Below, piece after piece: positions 1-9,181 of a DNA stretch of 64,000 bases. Origin of the DNA: an uncultured Cohaesibacter sp. (GTDB taxonomy: Bacteria > Pseudomonadota > Alphaproteobacteria > Rhizobiales > Cohaesibacteraceae); the NCBI RefSeq assembly GCF_963682185.1, contig NZ_OY821667.1, forward strand, positions 2,740,501 through 2,804,500. Direction: 5' to 3'. The translations under genes and the position numbers were made by a program. The notes beneath the pieces are model-generated. The model did not search any database. It had not been told where the DNA came from and saw only the letters and a list, made by a program, of their open reading frames with translations. Position 1 is the first letter of the stretch. Each line of letters opens with the position of its first letter.

Positions 1-705
1 ATGTTCGAGGTTGGCCAGATCTTCCTTGGCGACAAGCCTGATGAACAATTCACCCATGCCACCGGCATTCGCCGTGGTGCGGTCCAGATTGTCGGCAATG
101 GCCGCCATTGGCGCGATCCGGCCAAGGCTGCTGACGTCTTTGACGTGCGGGCAGACGCTCTGGCCGTTCTGGAAGCCATGGGTATGGACAGCTCCAAGCT
201 GCAGATCGTGGCAGGTGGTCCGGACTGGTACCATCCGGGACGCTCCGGCAAGATCCAGCTCGGCCCGAAAGTGGTTCTCGGCACCTTTGGTGAATTGCAT
301 CCGAAGGTTCTCGATGAATTGAAGGTGGACGGTCCTGTCTGCGCCTTCGAAATCACCATCGAAGCGGCTCCGGAACCAAAAAAGAAGGCAGTCAAGTCCC
401 GTGCGGCTCTACAGCTTTCTGATCTGCAGCCACTCAGCCGCGACTTTGCCTTTGTCGTGGCTCATGAAGTGACCGCAGCAACGGTTCTCAAGGCCGCCGC
501 CAGCGCCGACAAGAAGCTGATCACCGACGTCAACCTGTTCGACGTTTATGAAGGGGAACATATGGAGCCGGGCAAGAAGTCCGTTGCCTTCGAAGTGACC
601 CTGCAGCCGAAAGACAAGACGCTGACAGATGAAGATCTCGAAGCGATCTCCAAGAAGATCGTCGCAGCTGTTGCCAAGGCAACCGGCGGCGAACTGCGCG
701 GCTGA
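1..705 (+). CDS. pheT: Phenylalanine--tRNA ligase beta subunit, C-terminal part (5' end cut by window)
   Basis: This is the last 234 residues of PheT, the large subunit of the alpha2-beta2 enzyme that charges tRNA-Phe in the cytoplasm. Family members are about 800 residues, so the gene begins outside the window; the ATG at base 1 is internal. The visible part includes the end of the B3/B4-side and catalytic-like core, followed from about residue 135 by the ferredoxin-fold anticodon-binding domain, with its typical SRDFAFVV and NLFDVYEG strands near residues 145-185. A hairpin follows the stop. The identification rests on whole-length resemblance and is firm. Confidence 0.95.
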   Translation: MFEVGQIFLGDKPDEQFTHATGIRRGAVQIVGNGRHWRDPAKAADVFDVRADALAVLEAMGMDSSKLQIVAGGPDWYHPGRSGKIQLGPKVVLGTFGELHPKVLDELKVDGPVCAFEITIEAAPEPKKKAVKSRAALQLSDLQPLSRDFAFVVAHEVTAATVLKAAASADKKLITDVNLFDVYEGEHMEPGKKSVAFEVTLQPKDKTLTDEDLEAISKKIVAAVAKATGGELRG

Positions 706-723
706 TCTGACGAAAGCATCCAT

Positions 724-758
724 AATCCCGCGACTCTTGAGGGCCGCGGGATTTCCTT
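724..758 (+). terminator. Hairpin terminator after pheT
   Basis: A perfect 9-bp inverted repeat (AATCCCGCG at 724-732 with CGCGGGATT at 745-753) sits 19 bp after the pheT stop. The T-tract after it is short and interrupted, so termination may be only partial. Confidence 0.5.
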
Positions 759-784
759 TGTCTGGCTTCTGAGGGGAGAGAGCC

Positions 785-1177
785 ATGCATGACATTGTTG
801 ATTCCTATGCCATGGGTGATTCGCCCGAACTGGCCGATGAGTTGTTGGCTCTGGTTCTTGAGGGCAAGAAAACCGCGTCTTGCGATTCACTGCAATTGAT
901 GCAGAAGGACAATATTTCCATGCCCAAGGTGGGAGATAAATATCTCCTGCTTGATGGACGCCAGAAGCCCGCTGCCGTGATTGAAACCGTTGATGTTACG
1001 ATCCGCCGCTTTGATGAGGTCGATGAGGCCTTTGCGCGCGCAGAAGGAGAGGGCGATCTCTCCTACGATTATTGGCGCCAGGGCCATAAGGAATATTTCA
1101 CCCGCAATGGCGGCTTTTCCGAAGACATGAAGCTGGTGTGCGAACGCTTCCGCCTGTGTGAAGTACTGGATCGCTAG
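785..1177 (+). CDS. ASCH domain protein
   Basis: A 130-residue protein of the ASCH fold, a PUA-related beta barrel thought to bind RNA or modified nucleotides. The family pattern is clear: LVLEGKKTASCDS near residues 24-36, the G-D-K-Y-LLLDG strand near 49-58, and the C-terminal YWRQGHKEYFTRNG segment near 96-109, typical of YqfB/ASCH proteins. The ATG is preceded by GAGGGGAGAG, a good ribosome binding site. It stands alone between pheT and a nucleotidyltransferase-like gene. Its substrate cannot be read from the sequence. Confidence 0.85.
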   Translation: MHDIVDSYAMGDSPELADELLALVLEGKKTASCDSLQLMQKDNISMPKVGDKYLLLDGRQKPAAVIETVDVTIRRFDEVDEAFARAEGEGDLSYDYWRQGHKEYFTRNGGFSEDMKLVCERFRLCEVLDR

Positions 1178-1305
1178 AAAACGCCAAACACCCTGACACG
1201 GCCCTTTAAATGGGTAAATATGTTCATATCTGCGTCTCCTCTTTGCTAAAGGCGAGAGAATCGAAGACCTTGGTCTTCTCTCTGGATGAAAAGATGGGGT
1301 GAGGC

Positions 1306-1968
1306 ATGGATAGCCCGTTTGTGGTGCGCAAAGGCAATGAGTCCGAAGCGTTGAATGAAGAGCAGAGACAGGCTCTGCTTGTGCGCTTCATCCGCGAAGA
1401 CAGCCAACTGATGGACATCCTTGAGGGGCTCCGCGCGCTGGATCTGCCCGATTGGCGGTTGGTCTCGGGGGCTCTCTATCAAACAGTGTGGAATCGCCTC
1501 ACAGGCCGACCACAGGGCCATGGTATCAAGGACTATGACGTTGCCTATTTTGATCCCTCGGACCGCTCCTGGGACGCCGAGGACGCTGTTATCAAACGGG
1601 TGGACGAGGCCTTGCCCGCGTGGAAAGGGCGCATTGAGGTGCGCAATCAGGCGCGGGTGCATTTGTGGTATCGCGAAAAATTCGGCGGGGCCTATCCCGA
1701 GCTGACGGGCACGGATGAAAGTCTTGAGAATTACATGTGCACCACCCATGCCGTCGCCGTACGGCTCGAGGCGGATGACACCCTCTCCGTGGCCGCTCCC
1801 TTTGGGCTTGCGGATATCTTCGCGCTGACAATCCGTCCTTGCCACAAGCTTGAAAGCAACAGAAAGCACTATGCTCAGAAGGCGAAACGCATGTCCCGCC
1901 TTTGGCCTGAACTGAAAATCCTGCATTGGGAAACTGGCGAACCGGTGCGCCCGGAACTGCTTGATTGA
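1306..1968 (+). CDS. Nucleotidyltransferase family protein (DUF925 type)
   Basis: A 220-residue protein resembling the DUF925/nucleotidyltransferase-like family. A GHGIKDYDVAYFD segment near residues 70-82 supplies the DxD-like acidic pair expected of the nucleotidyltransferase fold, and the middle of the protein carries the family's RVHLWY and TTHAVAVRL strands. The C-terminus (KAKRMSRLWPEL) is also conserved in this family. The ATG follows GGGGTGAGGC. The substrate is unknown; a role in RNA or small-molecule nucleotidylation is inference from fold only. Confidence 0.75.
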   Translation: MDSPFVVRKGNESEALNEEQRQALLVRFIREDSQLMDILEGLRALDLPDWRLVSGALYQTVWNRLTGRPQGHGIKDYDVAYFDPSDRSWDAEDAVIKRVDEALPAWKGRIEVRNQARVHLWYREKFGGAYPELTGTDESLENYMCTTHAVAVRLEADDTLSVAAPFGLADIFALTIRPCHKLESNRKHYAQKAKRMSRLWPELKILHWETGEPVRPELLD

Positions 1969-1999
1969 AGGCTCTCGGGCCTTCGACCGTTCGGCGGGT

Positions 2000-2236
2000 C
2001 TAGTGCCGCTGCATGGTTTCCCACATCTGGCTGGAACATTTGCTGATGGAGCAATTGCAGCAGCTGCTGCCGCATGGGGAGGTCTCCGTAGGAAGGGCAC
2101 GCACCCTTCCTCTGGCTTCAAGCATTTGCAACATGCCTTCAACAGCCTCCGGCGCCACGCCAAAATGTGTAGCAATATCGGATGTGTTGGCTCTTCCCCG
2201 CTCCCGGAGATAGCGATTGACGTCTGACAGAATCAT
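2000..2236 (-). CDS. feoC: FeoC-like ferrous iron transport regulator
   Basis: A 78-residue winged-helix protein. Residues 1-55 hold the helix-turn-helix (LSDVNRYLRERGRANTSDIA and following), and the C-terminal part carries a cysteine cluster (C-x3-C-C-x-C-x4-C), the iron-sulfur or metal-binding signature of FeoC. The ATG overlaps the feoB stop as ATGA, so the two are translationally coupled. FeoC is known in enterics to bind the FeoB N-domain and control its stability. Position as last gene of feoABC supports the call. Confidence 0.85.
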   Translation of the reverse strand: MILSDVNRYLRERGRANTSDIATHFGVAPEAVEGMLQMLEARGRVRALPTETSPCGSSCCNCSISKCSSQMWETMQRH

Positions 2237-4569
2237 AGCGAACTCCTTGCCAGTTTGCCGGGGCCTTGCGGGGTGTTGCGGCTGATAATATGCAACAGGG
2301 CGACGACGACCGCGATGACTGCGACCATTGAAATCATCCAGATGACGGAACTTTGCGGGTGGCGCGCGATGGTGCCCGCCTGATAGGCGAAGACGCTGGT
2401 GCAATAGCCCAGCATGGTCGTCCAGCCGATGCCGAACAGGGTCCATGTGCGTCCGACTTCACGGAACAGGGCACCAACGGCTGCCACGCATGGAACATAG
2501 AGCAGGATCAGGAGCAGATAGGCAAAGGCTCCTACCTTGCCGTCAAAGCGTGTGATCATTGCTGCGAAGGTGCTATTGTCAACGTCCAGCTCGGCCGCAG
2601 CGCTGTCCAGCGTGGAAACATCGCCAACGCTCATGCCTAGCGGATCCTCAAAGGCATTCGTCATATCGATAAGATTGGCTGGAATGGTTGCGAAAGCTTC
2701 TGCAATGCCGCCAAAGAAATCGAACTCTTCCTCTTCCGCTGCTGCGAGCTCTGCGTTGGTGGCGTCAATCTGGCTGTACAGCGAGTTGAGCGTGCCCACA
2801 ACGGCTTCCTTGGCAAACACACCAGTAAAGAGGCCGACGGTGGCGGGCCAGTTGGCTTCGGTAATCCCCAGAGGCTCAACCACAGGGGTTAGCGACTTGC
2901 CGATATTGGCCAACACGGAATGCTCGCTGTCATCATGACCAAAGCTGCCGTCCGTGCCCATGGAATTGAGAATGCTGAGCACGAAGACCACGGCGACGAT
3001 GACCTTGCCAGCACCAAGGATGAATTGTTTCACCCTGTCCCATGTGCGGATCAGCGCTGAAGACAGGCTCGGCAGCTGATAAGGGGGCAGCTCCATCAGG
3101 AATGGCAGTGCCTTGCCGCCAAACACAGCCTTCTTGAGCACAAGCCCGGTGAAGACGGCAAAGAGAATCCCGATGATGTAAAGCAGGAAGACAAGATTCT
3201 GTCCACCTGTCGGGAAAAAGGCCGCAGCGAACAGGGCATAGACCGGCAGACGTGCACCGCAGGACATGAAGGGAGCCATCAGCGCCGTGACGATACGGTC
3301 GCGCGGATTATCGAGCGTGCGCGAAGCCATGATGGCCGGCACGTTGCAGCCGAAACCGAGAAGCATCGGCACGAAGCTTTTTCCCGGTAGACCTACAGAA
3401 ATCATTGCGCGGTCAACCACAAAGGCCGCGCGCGCCATATAGCCGCTTTCTTCAAGAAAGGTGAGGAACAGAAACAGGAAGGCCACGACGGGCACAAAGG
3501 TGGCAACTGTCTGGATACCCACGCCGATCCCGTTTGGCAGCAGGGCAATGAGCCATTCCGGCATTCCCATGCTGGCCATCCAGTGCGCCGGACCGTCAAC
3601 AATCACGGTGCCCGCCAGAATATCGAAAAAGTCGATGAAGGCGCTTGCCAGATTGATGGTCAACAGGAACATGACATACATGATCAGCAGGAAGATAGGA
3701 ATGCCCAGAATACGGCTCAGGGCAATGCTGTCGATGCGCTCGGTCCAGGTGCGTGGTACCTGACGAATATGGCGAATGGCGCTATGGGCCAGCATATTGG
3801 CAAAGCCATAACGACCATCAGCGATCAGAAGATCGGCGTCTTCGTCATCCTGCTCTTGAATTTCGTGCAACGCTTGATCCAGCAGGGCTCTGGCTCCCGG
3901 ATCAAGAAAGGACAAGGCCTTGCCATCCCCACCAAGCGACTTGATAGCTAACCAGCGGGCATGCACGCCATTGGCCTTGGCCAGATCAGAGAATTTTCTT
4001 TCAAGACGTTCCAGAACCACTTCAAGGTCCGGACTATAATCGATGGCGACATCGCTGATGGTTTTTGCTTTTGCAGCTTGTTCGATCAGATCCTTGAGGC
4101 GCCCCTGATTGACACGATCCTTGCGATCCACCGCAATCACCGGAACCTTGAGCTGCTTGGAGAGAGTGTCCGCATCAATCTCGATGCCTTCCTTGCGTGC
4201 GAGGCCTGTTTTCGTCAAGGCGACGATCATCGGCACGCGCATGTCGAGCAATTGGGAGGTCAGGAAGAGATTGCGTTCCAGATTGGCAGCATCAACGATA
4301 TTGACGACAAGATCGGCTTCGCCATCTAGAATATAGTCCCGGGCGATGGCCTCATCCAGACCGCTTGAATAGGTGGTGTCGAGTGAGTAGGTGCCGGGCA
4401 GGTCGACGATGACGACTTCCTTCCCATTGTGGGTATAATGCCCTTCTTTCCGGTCAATCGTAACGCCGGGCCAGTTGCCCACGCGTTGGCGTGCGCCCGT
4501 CAGGGCGTTGAAGAGAGTGGTCTTGCCGCAGTTAGGATTCCCTGCAAAAGCGATCCGGATATCTGTCAT
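2233..4569 (-). CDS. feoB: Ferrous iron transporter FeoB
   Basis: A 778-residue polytopic inner-membrane GTPase that imports Fe(II). The N-terminal G domain has the P-loop GNPNCGKT at residues 10-17, the GNWPGVTIDRKEG switch and the DLPGTYSL G3 motif, followed by a helical guanine-dissociation-inhibitor-like domain. From about residue 285 there are two Gate repeats, including GFGCNVPAIMASR and the GVFAKEAVVGTL segment. Length and domain order match the family. It lies in the feoA-feoB-feoC operon on the minus strand and overlaps feoC by 4 bp. Confidence 0.97.
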   Translation of the reverse strand: MTDIRIAFAGNPNCGKTTLFNALTGARQRVGNWPGVTIDRKEGHYTHNGKEVVIVDLPGTYSLDTTYSSGLDEAIARDYILDGEADLVVNIVDAANLERNLFLTSQLLDMRVPMIVALTKTGLARKEGIEIDADTLSKQLKVPVIAVDRKDRVNQGRLKDLIEQAAKAKTISDVAIDYSPDLEVVLERLERKFSDLAKANGVHARWLAIKSLGGDGKALSFLDPGARALLDQALHEIQEQDDEDADLLIADGRYGFANMLAHSAIRHIRQVPRTWTERIDSIALSRILGIPIFLLIMYVMFLLTINLASAFIDFFDILAGTVIVDGPAHWMASMGMPEWLIALLPNGIGVGIQTVATFVPVVAFLFLFLTFLEESGYMARAAFVVDRAMISVGLPGKSFVPMLLGFGCNVPAIMASRTLDNPRDRIVTALMAPFMSCGARLPVYALFAAAFFPTGGQNLVFLLYIIGILFAVFTGLVLKKAVFGGKALPFLMELPPYQLPSLSSALIRTWDRVKQFILGAGKVIVAVVFVLSILNSMGTDGSFGHDDSEHSVLANIGKSLTPVVEPLGITEANWPATVGLFTGVFAKEAVVGTLNSLYSQIDATNAELAAAEEEEFDFFGGIAEAFATIPANLIDMTNAFEDPLGMSVGDVSTLDSAAAELDVDNSTFAAMITRFDGKVGAFAYLLLILLYVPCVAAVGALFREVGRTWTLFGIGWTTMLGYCTSVFAYQAGTIARHPQSSVIWMISMVAVIAVVVALLHIISRNTPQGPGKLARSSL

Positions 4570-4662
4570 AAGCGGTCTCTTGAATATAAAGGTATCGTTC
4601 GCTGCCCGATGATGGACAACGCTGGAAAGCGAACATTTTTTTAAGAAATGGAGGACTTGGGT

Positions 4663-4902
4663 TTAGCGGTCGTCGGTCTCGATCTGGACACCGATGGTGT
4701 CGGATTTGCGCAAGGACAGAGCACTGCCGCGCACTTTGATTTCGATTGGATCACCAAGAGGTGCAATGCGCATAACCGTGAATTCGGCTCCGCGGGTCAG
4801 GCCCATGGCCATCAATTGCTGTTTATACGCCCGGTTGGCTACATCCAGTTTGGCGATACGACCATGATCCCCGGTCGTGAGATCATTAAGAGTAGCAATC
4901 AT
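4663..4902 (-). CDS. feoA: FeoA SH3-like protein
   Basis: A 79-residue cytosolic SH3-fold protein. The family features are visible: MGLTRGAEFTVMRIAPLGDPIEIKV split over residues 33-57, then the LSLRKSD tail. FeoA is needed for FeoB-mediated Fe(II) uptake and is usually the first gene of the operon, as here; feoB starts 93 bp downstream. The upstream 250 bp are very AT-rich and should hold the promoter and an iron-responsive operator. Confidence 0.95.
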   Translation of the reverse strand: MIATLNDLTTGDHGRIAKLDVANRAYKQQLMAMGLTRGAEFTVMRIAPLGDPIEIKVRGSALSLRKSDTIGVQIETDDR

Positions 4903-5010
4903 CGACTGACTTCCATTTCTTCACTTGGATCGGACGGTCTGTCGGCTTCCCATCACGGCAGATGTTCGAACTGTTGAGAATGACTTGCAAATTCATCCTG
5001 CTAATTGGGC

Positions 5011-5024
5011 TCAATGTCAATTGA
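5011..5024. promoter_or_regulatory. Inverted repeat in the feo promoter region, possible operator
   Basis: TCAAT-GTCA-ATTGA forms a perfect 5-bp inverted repeat about 110 bp upstream of feoA, inside the AT-rich space shared with the downstream end of the lrp-like gene. It could be a binding site for an iron regulator (Irr, RirA or Fur in this group), but it does not match a strict consensus. Confidence 0.3.
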
Positions 5025-5157
5025 TTTGGATCAAAAAAGTAAAAAACTTGAAAAAATGATACAAATTATTTTGGATTCGATTGATAACGACTATTGATTT
5101 AAGTATATCAACTTATATTAGTTTTGATTTATTCTAAAGTAAGTCAGAAACAACTAC

Positions 5158-5670
5158 TTATCCATGTACGAGTTCTTCAAGATCGACGCCATGATATTGT
5201 TTGGTTTGGTCCAAAACAACATGACTTGCGATCTGCATCTTGCCACCCACCTGCACAAGCAGGTCTTCGGTCACGGCGTGATAGCGCTGGATGTCGGTGC
5301 AGACAAACCGCACCAGATAATCAAATGATCCGCTCATCTTGAGACATTCGACAACATCGGGCAGTTCGGCAATGGCCTTCTCGAATGTCGAGAAAATGGA
5401 GTGATCGTGATCGCGTATCGTTATCGTTGCGATCACGGTAACATGGCGGCACAGAGCCTCAAGGTTGATCAGGCCGAGATAGCCACTGATCAGGCCGATA
5501 TCTTCCAGCCGCTTGACGCGCTGCAGACAGGGGCTGGGTGACAGCCCCACGATCTCCGAGAGAGCCTTGTTTGTGATACGGGCGTTTTTCTGAAGCTCAT
5601 CCAGAATATGCAGATCAATTCGATCGAGCTTGGAGCTTTTGCGCGGCACGCTTTTTGATCCTTGTTTCAA
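5158..5670 (-). CDS. Lrp/AsnC family transcriptional regulator
   Basis: A 170-residue regulator with an N-terminal helix-turn-helix (LDRIDLHILDELQKNARIT at residues 15-33, then LSEIVGLSPSPCLQRVKRLE) and a C-terminal RAM/AsnC ligand-binding domain from about residue 75, including the GSFDYLVRF strand. Such proteins bind amino acids as octamers or dodecamers and control amino-acid transport or catabolism. It is divergent from the TRAP binding-protein gene across 284 bp, so it probably regulates that gene; this is inference from position. Confidence 0.9.
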   Translation of the reverse strand: MKQGSKSVPRKSSKLDRIDLHILDELQKNARITNKALSEIVGLSPSPCLQRVKRLEDIGLISGYLGLINLEALCRHVTVIATITIRDHDHSIFSTFEKAIAELPDVVECLKMSGSFDYLVRFVCTDIQRYHAVTEDLLVQVGGKMQIASHVVLDQTKQYHGVDLEELVHG

Positions 5671-5815
5671 ATGGAATACGAAACATTATTCCACAATAGC
5701 CTTACTAGTTACAGGAAATTGCGCGTTAATCAAACCAACTCAGTGCGATATTGCGGCGCACATTATCGGGTAATCCACTCATTTGTTCGAGATATAAACC
5801 AAAAGAGGATAACAA

Positions 5816-5835
5816 AAATACCTGTCCGGGTATTT
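5816..5835. promoter_or_regulatory. Hairpin/inverted repeat between lrp-like gene and TRAP binding protein
   Basis: AAATACC and GGTATTT form a perfect 7-bp inverted repeat with a 6-base spacer, about 120 bp upstream of the binding-protein start. It is a candidate regulator site or leader hairpin in the divergent intergenic region. Confidence 0.3.
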
Positions 5836-5954
5836 GTATGAGGAAATGAAATGGTTGGCGCTGACCAGATCTTGCGCTCGCCTTTGGGTCGTGCAAGCAT
5901 GCTTTACAAAATAATAATAGTTTCTCGTTCTTTTCACAGTCGGAGGATAATTTA

Positions 5955-7067
5955 ATGAGAAAAGGTGGATCACTGGATCGCCGTTCGGTTCTGACCGGGC
6001 TTGCGGTCGGTGGCGCAGCAACGTTGGCCAGCCCGGCCGTCGTCAAGGCCAGCGGGTCGATCGTCTGGAAAATGCCCATGTCCTGGCCCAAACAGTTGCC
6101 TGGGGTCGGCATCAATGGTGTGCGCTTTGCCGAGCGTGTTGGCAAGATGTCTGGCGGCCGCCTGAAGATCAAGGTGTTTGGCGCTGGCGAACTTGTGCCC
6201 CCCCTTGAGGTGTTCGATGCTGTTTCCAGTGGAGCCGCAGAGATCGGCCACGCCACCTCCTATTATTGGCAGGGCAAGGATCCGTCTTTCCATTTCTATA
6301 CCGGCGTTCCTTTCGGTCTCACTCAGATCGAGCATGCAGCATGGCTGCGCTTCGGTGGTGGTCAGGAGCTGTGGGAACGGGCCTACGATCCCTTCAACGT
6401 GATTCCCTTCTATGCCGGTGCGTCGGGCACGCAGGCTGGTGGCTGGTTCGCCAAGGAGCTCAAAAGCCTTGATGATCTGAAGGGTCTCAAGATGCGCATC
6501 GCCGGTCTTGGTGGCGAAGTCATGCGTCGTCTGGGCGTTTCAGTGATCATGCTGCCGGCAACGGATATTTTCACCTCTTTGCAAAACGGTACCATTGATG
6601 CGGCTGAATGGGTCGGTCCCTGGAACGATCTGGCCTTCGGTCTCTATAAGGTGGCTCCGCACTATTATATGCCGGCCTTCCATGAGCCCGGTGCTGGTCT
6701 CGAGATCATCGTCAACAAAGACAAGTTCATGGAACTGCCTGAGGATCTGAAGGCGATCGTCAAGGAGGCTGCTCAGTCTACAGCGCTCGAAACCATGGCA
6801 GATTACCAGTATCACAATGCGATGTCCTTGCGCCCGCTGCTGGCCAAGGAAGGCGTCCAGATGCACAAGGTTCCCGAGGACCTGATGATGGCCATGGCCA
6901 AGGAAACAAAGGGCGTGCTTGAAGAGGTTGCAGATAGCTCCCCGTTGGCCGGTGAGATTTATGACAGCTTCCTGAAATATCGCGATATCGCCAGCGAATA
7001 TATCATGAATGCCGAATGGGAAATCGTGCGCATGCGGGCGATGGCGATTGAAAAAGGCCTGATCTAG
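5955..7067 (+). CDS. TRAP transporter solute-binding protein, Tat-exported (TakP-like)
   Basis: A 370-residue periplasmic DctP-family protein. The N-terminus has a twin-arginine signal (LDRRSVLTG at residues 8-16, hydrophobic stretch, SPAVVKA). The mature part has the family ligand-binding core: GLKMRIAGLGGEVMRRLG near 178-195 and DIFTSLQNGTIDAAEWVGP near 205-223, which resembles alpha-keto-acid binders of the TakP/DctP7 type. Strong RBS (GGAGG, 9 bp before the ATG). No dctQ or dctM gene is adjacent, so it is an orphan here: upstream is an Lrp regulator, downstream lepA. Confidence 0.93.
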   Translation: MRKGGSLDRRSVLTGLAVGGAATLASPAVVKASGSIVWKMPMSWPKQLPGVGINGVRFAERVGKMSGGRLKIKVFGAGELVPPLEVFDAVSSGAAEIGHATSYYWQGKDPSFHFYTGVPFGLTQIEHAAWLRFGGGQELWERAYDPFNVIPFYAGASGTQAGGWFAKELKSLDDLKGLKMRIAGLGGEVMRRLGVSVIMLPATDIFTSLQNGTIDAAEWVGPWNDLAFGLYKVAPHYYMPAFHEPGAGLEIIVNKDKFMELPEDLKAIVKEAAQSTALETMADYQYHNAMSLRPLLAKEGVQMHKVPEDLMMAMAKETKGVLEEVADSSPLAGEIYDSFLKYRDIASEYIMNAEWEIVRMRAMAIEKGLI

Positions 7068-7108
7068 CTTTTTCACCTCGTCCAGACACGATTGGACCTG
7101 TAATTTTT

Positions 7109-7139
7109 AAAAACCCGGTCTTTTATGGCCGGGTTTTTG
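7109..7139 (+). terminator. Rho-independent terminator after TRAP binding protein
   Basis: AAACCCGG (7111-7118) pairs with CCGGGTTT around a loop of about 10 bases, followed by a T-run. It separates the binding-protein gene from lepA. Confidence 0.85.
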
Positions 7140-7228
7140 CATTTCTGACTGGATATTTTGCCCAAGCCATGACATAGGCATCAAAAAGCCTCTTCTCTCA
7201 TGGAAGAGCTAAGGGTATAAGCGCTGCC

Positions 7229-9034
7229 ATGACCAAACAAAGCTTCGACAAAATCCGCAACTTTTCCATTATCGCGCATATCGATCATGGAAAGTCCACG
7301 CTTGCCGACCGCCTGATCCAGTATACTGGAGGGCTCACAGAGCGCGAGATGCGCGAACAGGTGCTTGATAGCATGGAGATCGAGCAGGAACGCGGCATCA
7401 CGATCAAGGCGCAGACCGTTTCTCTGAAATATGAGGCGGACGATGGGGAGACCTATACGCTCAACCTGATGGATACGCCGGGCCATGTGGACTTTGCCTA
7501 TGAAGTCAGCCGGTCTCTGGCTGCCTGTGAGGGCTCGCTGCTGGTTGTTGACGCCTCTCAGGGGGTCGAAGCGCAGACGCTGGCCAACGTCTATCAGGCC
7601 ATCGACAATGATCACGAGATCGTGCCGGTTCTCAACAAGATCGACCTGCCTGCCGCTGAGCCGGAGCGGGTGCGCGCCCAGATCGAGGACGTGATCGGTA
7701 TTGATGCTTCGGAAGCCATTGAAGCCAGTGCCAAATCCGGCATCGGCATCAAGGAGACGCTGGAAGCCATCGTGAAGCGTCTTCCCGCGCCTGAAGGCGA
7801 CAAGGAAGCACCGCTGAAGGCTTTGCTGGTTGATAGTTATTATGACGTCTATCTGGGCGTCGTGGTTATCGTGCGTATCATCGACGGGGAGCTCAAGAAG
7901 GGCGACAAGATCCGGATGATGGGCACCGGAGCATCTTATGATATCGACCGCATCGGTATCTTCCGGCCCAAGATGACGGACGTGGCTGTTCTTGCGCCCG
8001 GCGAAGTCGGGTTCCTGATCGCGTCGATCAAGGAAGTGGCCGATACGCGCGTTGGTGATACCATAACCAATGTCAAACGCCCATGCGAGACGATGCTGCC
8101 TGGTTTCCGCCCTGCGCAGCCAGTGGTCTTCTGTGGCCTGTTCCCGGTTGATGCCAATGATTTTGAAGATCTGCGCGGCGCCATGGGCAAGCTACGGCTC
8201 AATGATGCAAGCTTCTCCTTCGAGATGGAAACATCCGCAGCACTCGGCTTCGGTTTCCGCTGTGGCTTCCTTGGCCTCTTGCATCTGGAAATCATTCAGG
8301 AGCGTCTTTCCCGCGAGTTCGATCTCGATCTTATCGCCACCGCCCCGAGCGTGGTCTATGAGATGGAGATGACCAATGATGAAATGATCACCCTGCACAA
8401 TCCGGCAGACATGCCTGATGTTGTCCGCATCAGGGAAATCCGTGAGCCATGGATCAAGGCCAATATCATGACGCCGGATGAATATCTGGGCGCCATTCTG
8501 AAGCTGTGTCAGGAACGGCGAGGCGTGCAGACCGACCTAAGCTATGTCGGCTCCCGTGCCATGGTGCAATATGATCTGCCGCTTAACGAAGTGGTGTTCG
8601 ACTTCTATGATCGCCTCAAATCCATCTCCAAGGGTTACGCCAGCTTTGACTATCAGCTTGCTGATTACCGCGCGGGTGATCTGGTGAAGATGTCGATTCT
8701 GGTCAATGACGAACCGGTGGATGCGCTTTCGGTGTTGGTGCACCGTTCACAAGCTGAGATCCGTGGCCGCTCCATGTGCGAGAAGCTCAAGGATCTTATC
8801 CCGCGCCACATGTTCAAGATCCCCATTCAGGCCGCCATCGGTGGCCGCGTCATTGCCCGTGAGACGATTTCCGCCATGCGCAAGGATGTGACGGCCAAAT
8901 GCTATGGGGGTGACGCCACCCGTAAGCGCAAGCTGTTGGAAAAGCAGAAAGCCGGTAAGAAGAAGATGCGCCAGTTCGGCAAGGTGGAGATTCCTCAGGA
9001 AGCCTTCATCGCTGCGCTCAAGATGGACAGCTGA
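7229..9034 (+). CDS. lepA: Elongation factor 4 (LepA)
   Basis: A 601-residue translational GTPase, the usual family length. The G domain begins with AHIDHGKST at residues 16-24 and continues with the [10 protein letters not shown] switch and the DTPGHVDF G3 motif near 81-88. The beta-barrel domain 2, EF-G-like domains and the LepA-specific C-terminal domain ([20 protein letters not shown] near 550-569) follow. LepA acts on ribosomes, back-translocating or aiding initiation and assembly under stress. A terminator follows 38 bp after the stop. Confidence 0.98.
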   Translation: MTKQSFDKIRNFSIIAHIDHGKSTLADRLIQYTGGLTEREMREQVLDSMEIEQERGITIKAQTVSLKYEADDGETYTLNLMDTPGHVDFAYEVSRSLAACEGSLLVVDASQGVEAQTLANVYQAIDNDHEIVPVLNKIDLPAAEPERVRAQIEDVIGIDASEAIEASAKSGIGIKETLEAIVKRLPAPEGDKEAPLKALLVDSYYDVYLGVVVIVRIIDGELKKGDKIRMMGTGASYDIDRIGIFRPKMTDVAVLAPGEVGFLIASIKEVADTRVGDTITNVKRPCETMLPGFRPAQPVVFCGLFPVDANDFEDLRGAMGKLRLNDASFSFEMETSAALGFGFRCGFLGLLHLEIIQERLSREFDLDLIATAPSVVYEMEMTNDEMITLHNPADMPDVVRIREIREPWIKANIMTPDEYLGAILKLCQERRGVQTDLSYVGSRAMVQYDLPLNEVVFDFYDRLKSISKGYASFDYQLADYRAGDLVKMSILVNDEPVDALSVLVHRSQAEIRGRSMCEKLKDLIPRHMFKIPIQAAIGGRVIARETISAMRKDVTAKCYGGDATRKRKLLEKQKAGKKKMRQFGKVEIPQEAFIAALKMDS

Positions 9035-9071
9035 GCGGTGTCAGGCGTTTCTTTTTAAAATGCGAAGTTGG

Positions 9072-9101
9072 AAAAACGGACCCATCACGGTCCGTTTTTT
9101 A
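9072..9101 (+). terminator. Rho-independent terminator after lepA
   Basis: AAAACGGACC pairs with GGTCCGTTTT around a CATCAC loop and ends in a T-run; a textbook intrinsic terminator. Confidence 0.9.
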
Positions 9102-9181
9102 TTGTTCGATTGCTGAAATGGTGACTGAGGGGGGAACGAATCGAGGGAACAGGAAAGAAGGCAAGCGCCTGAAATCTGCTT

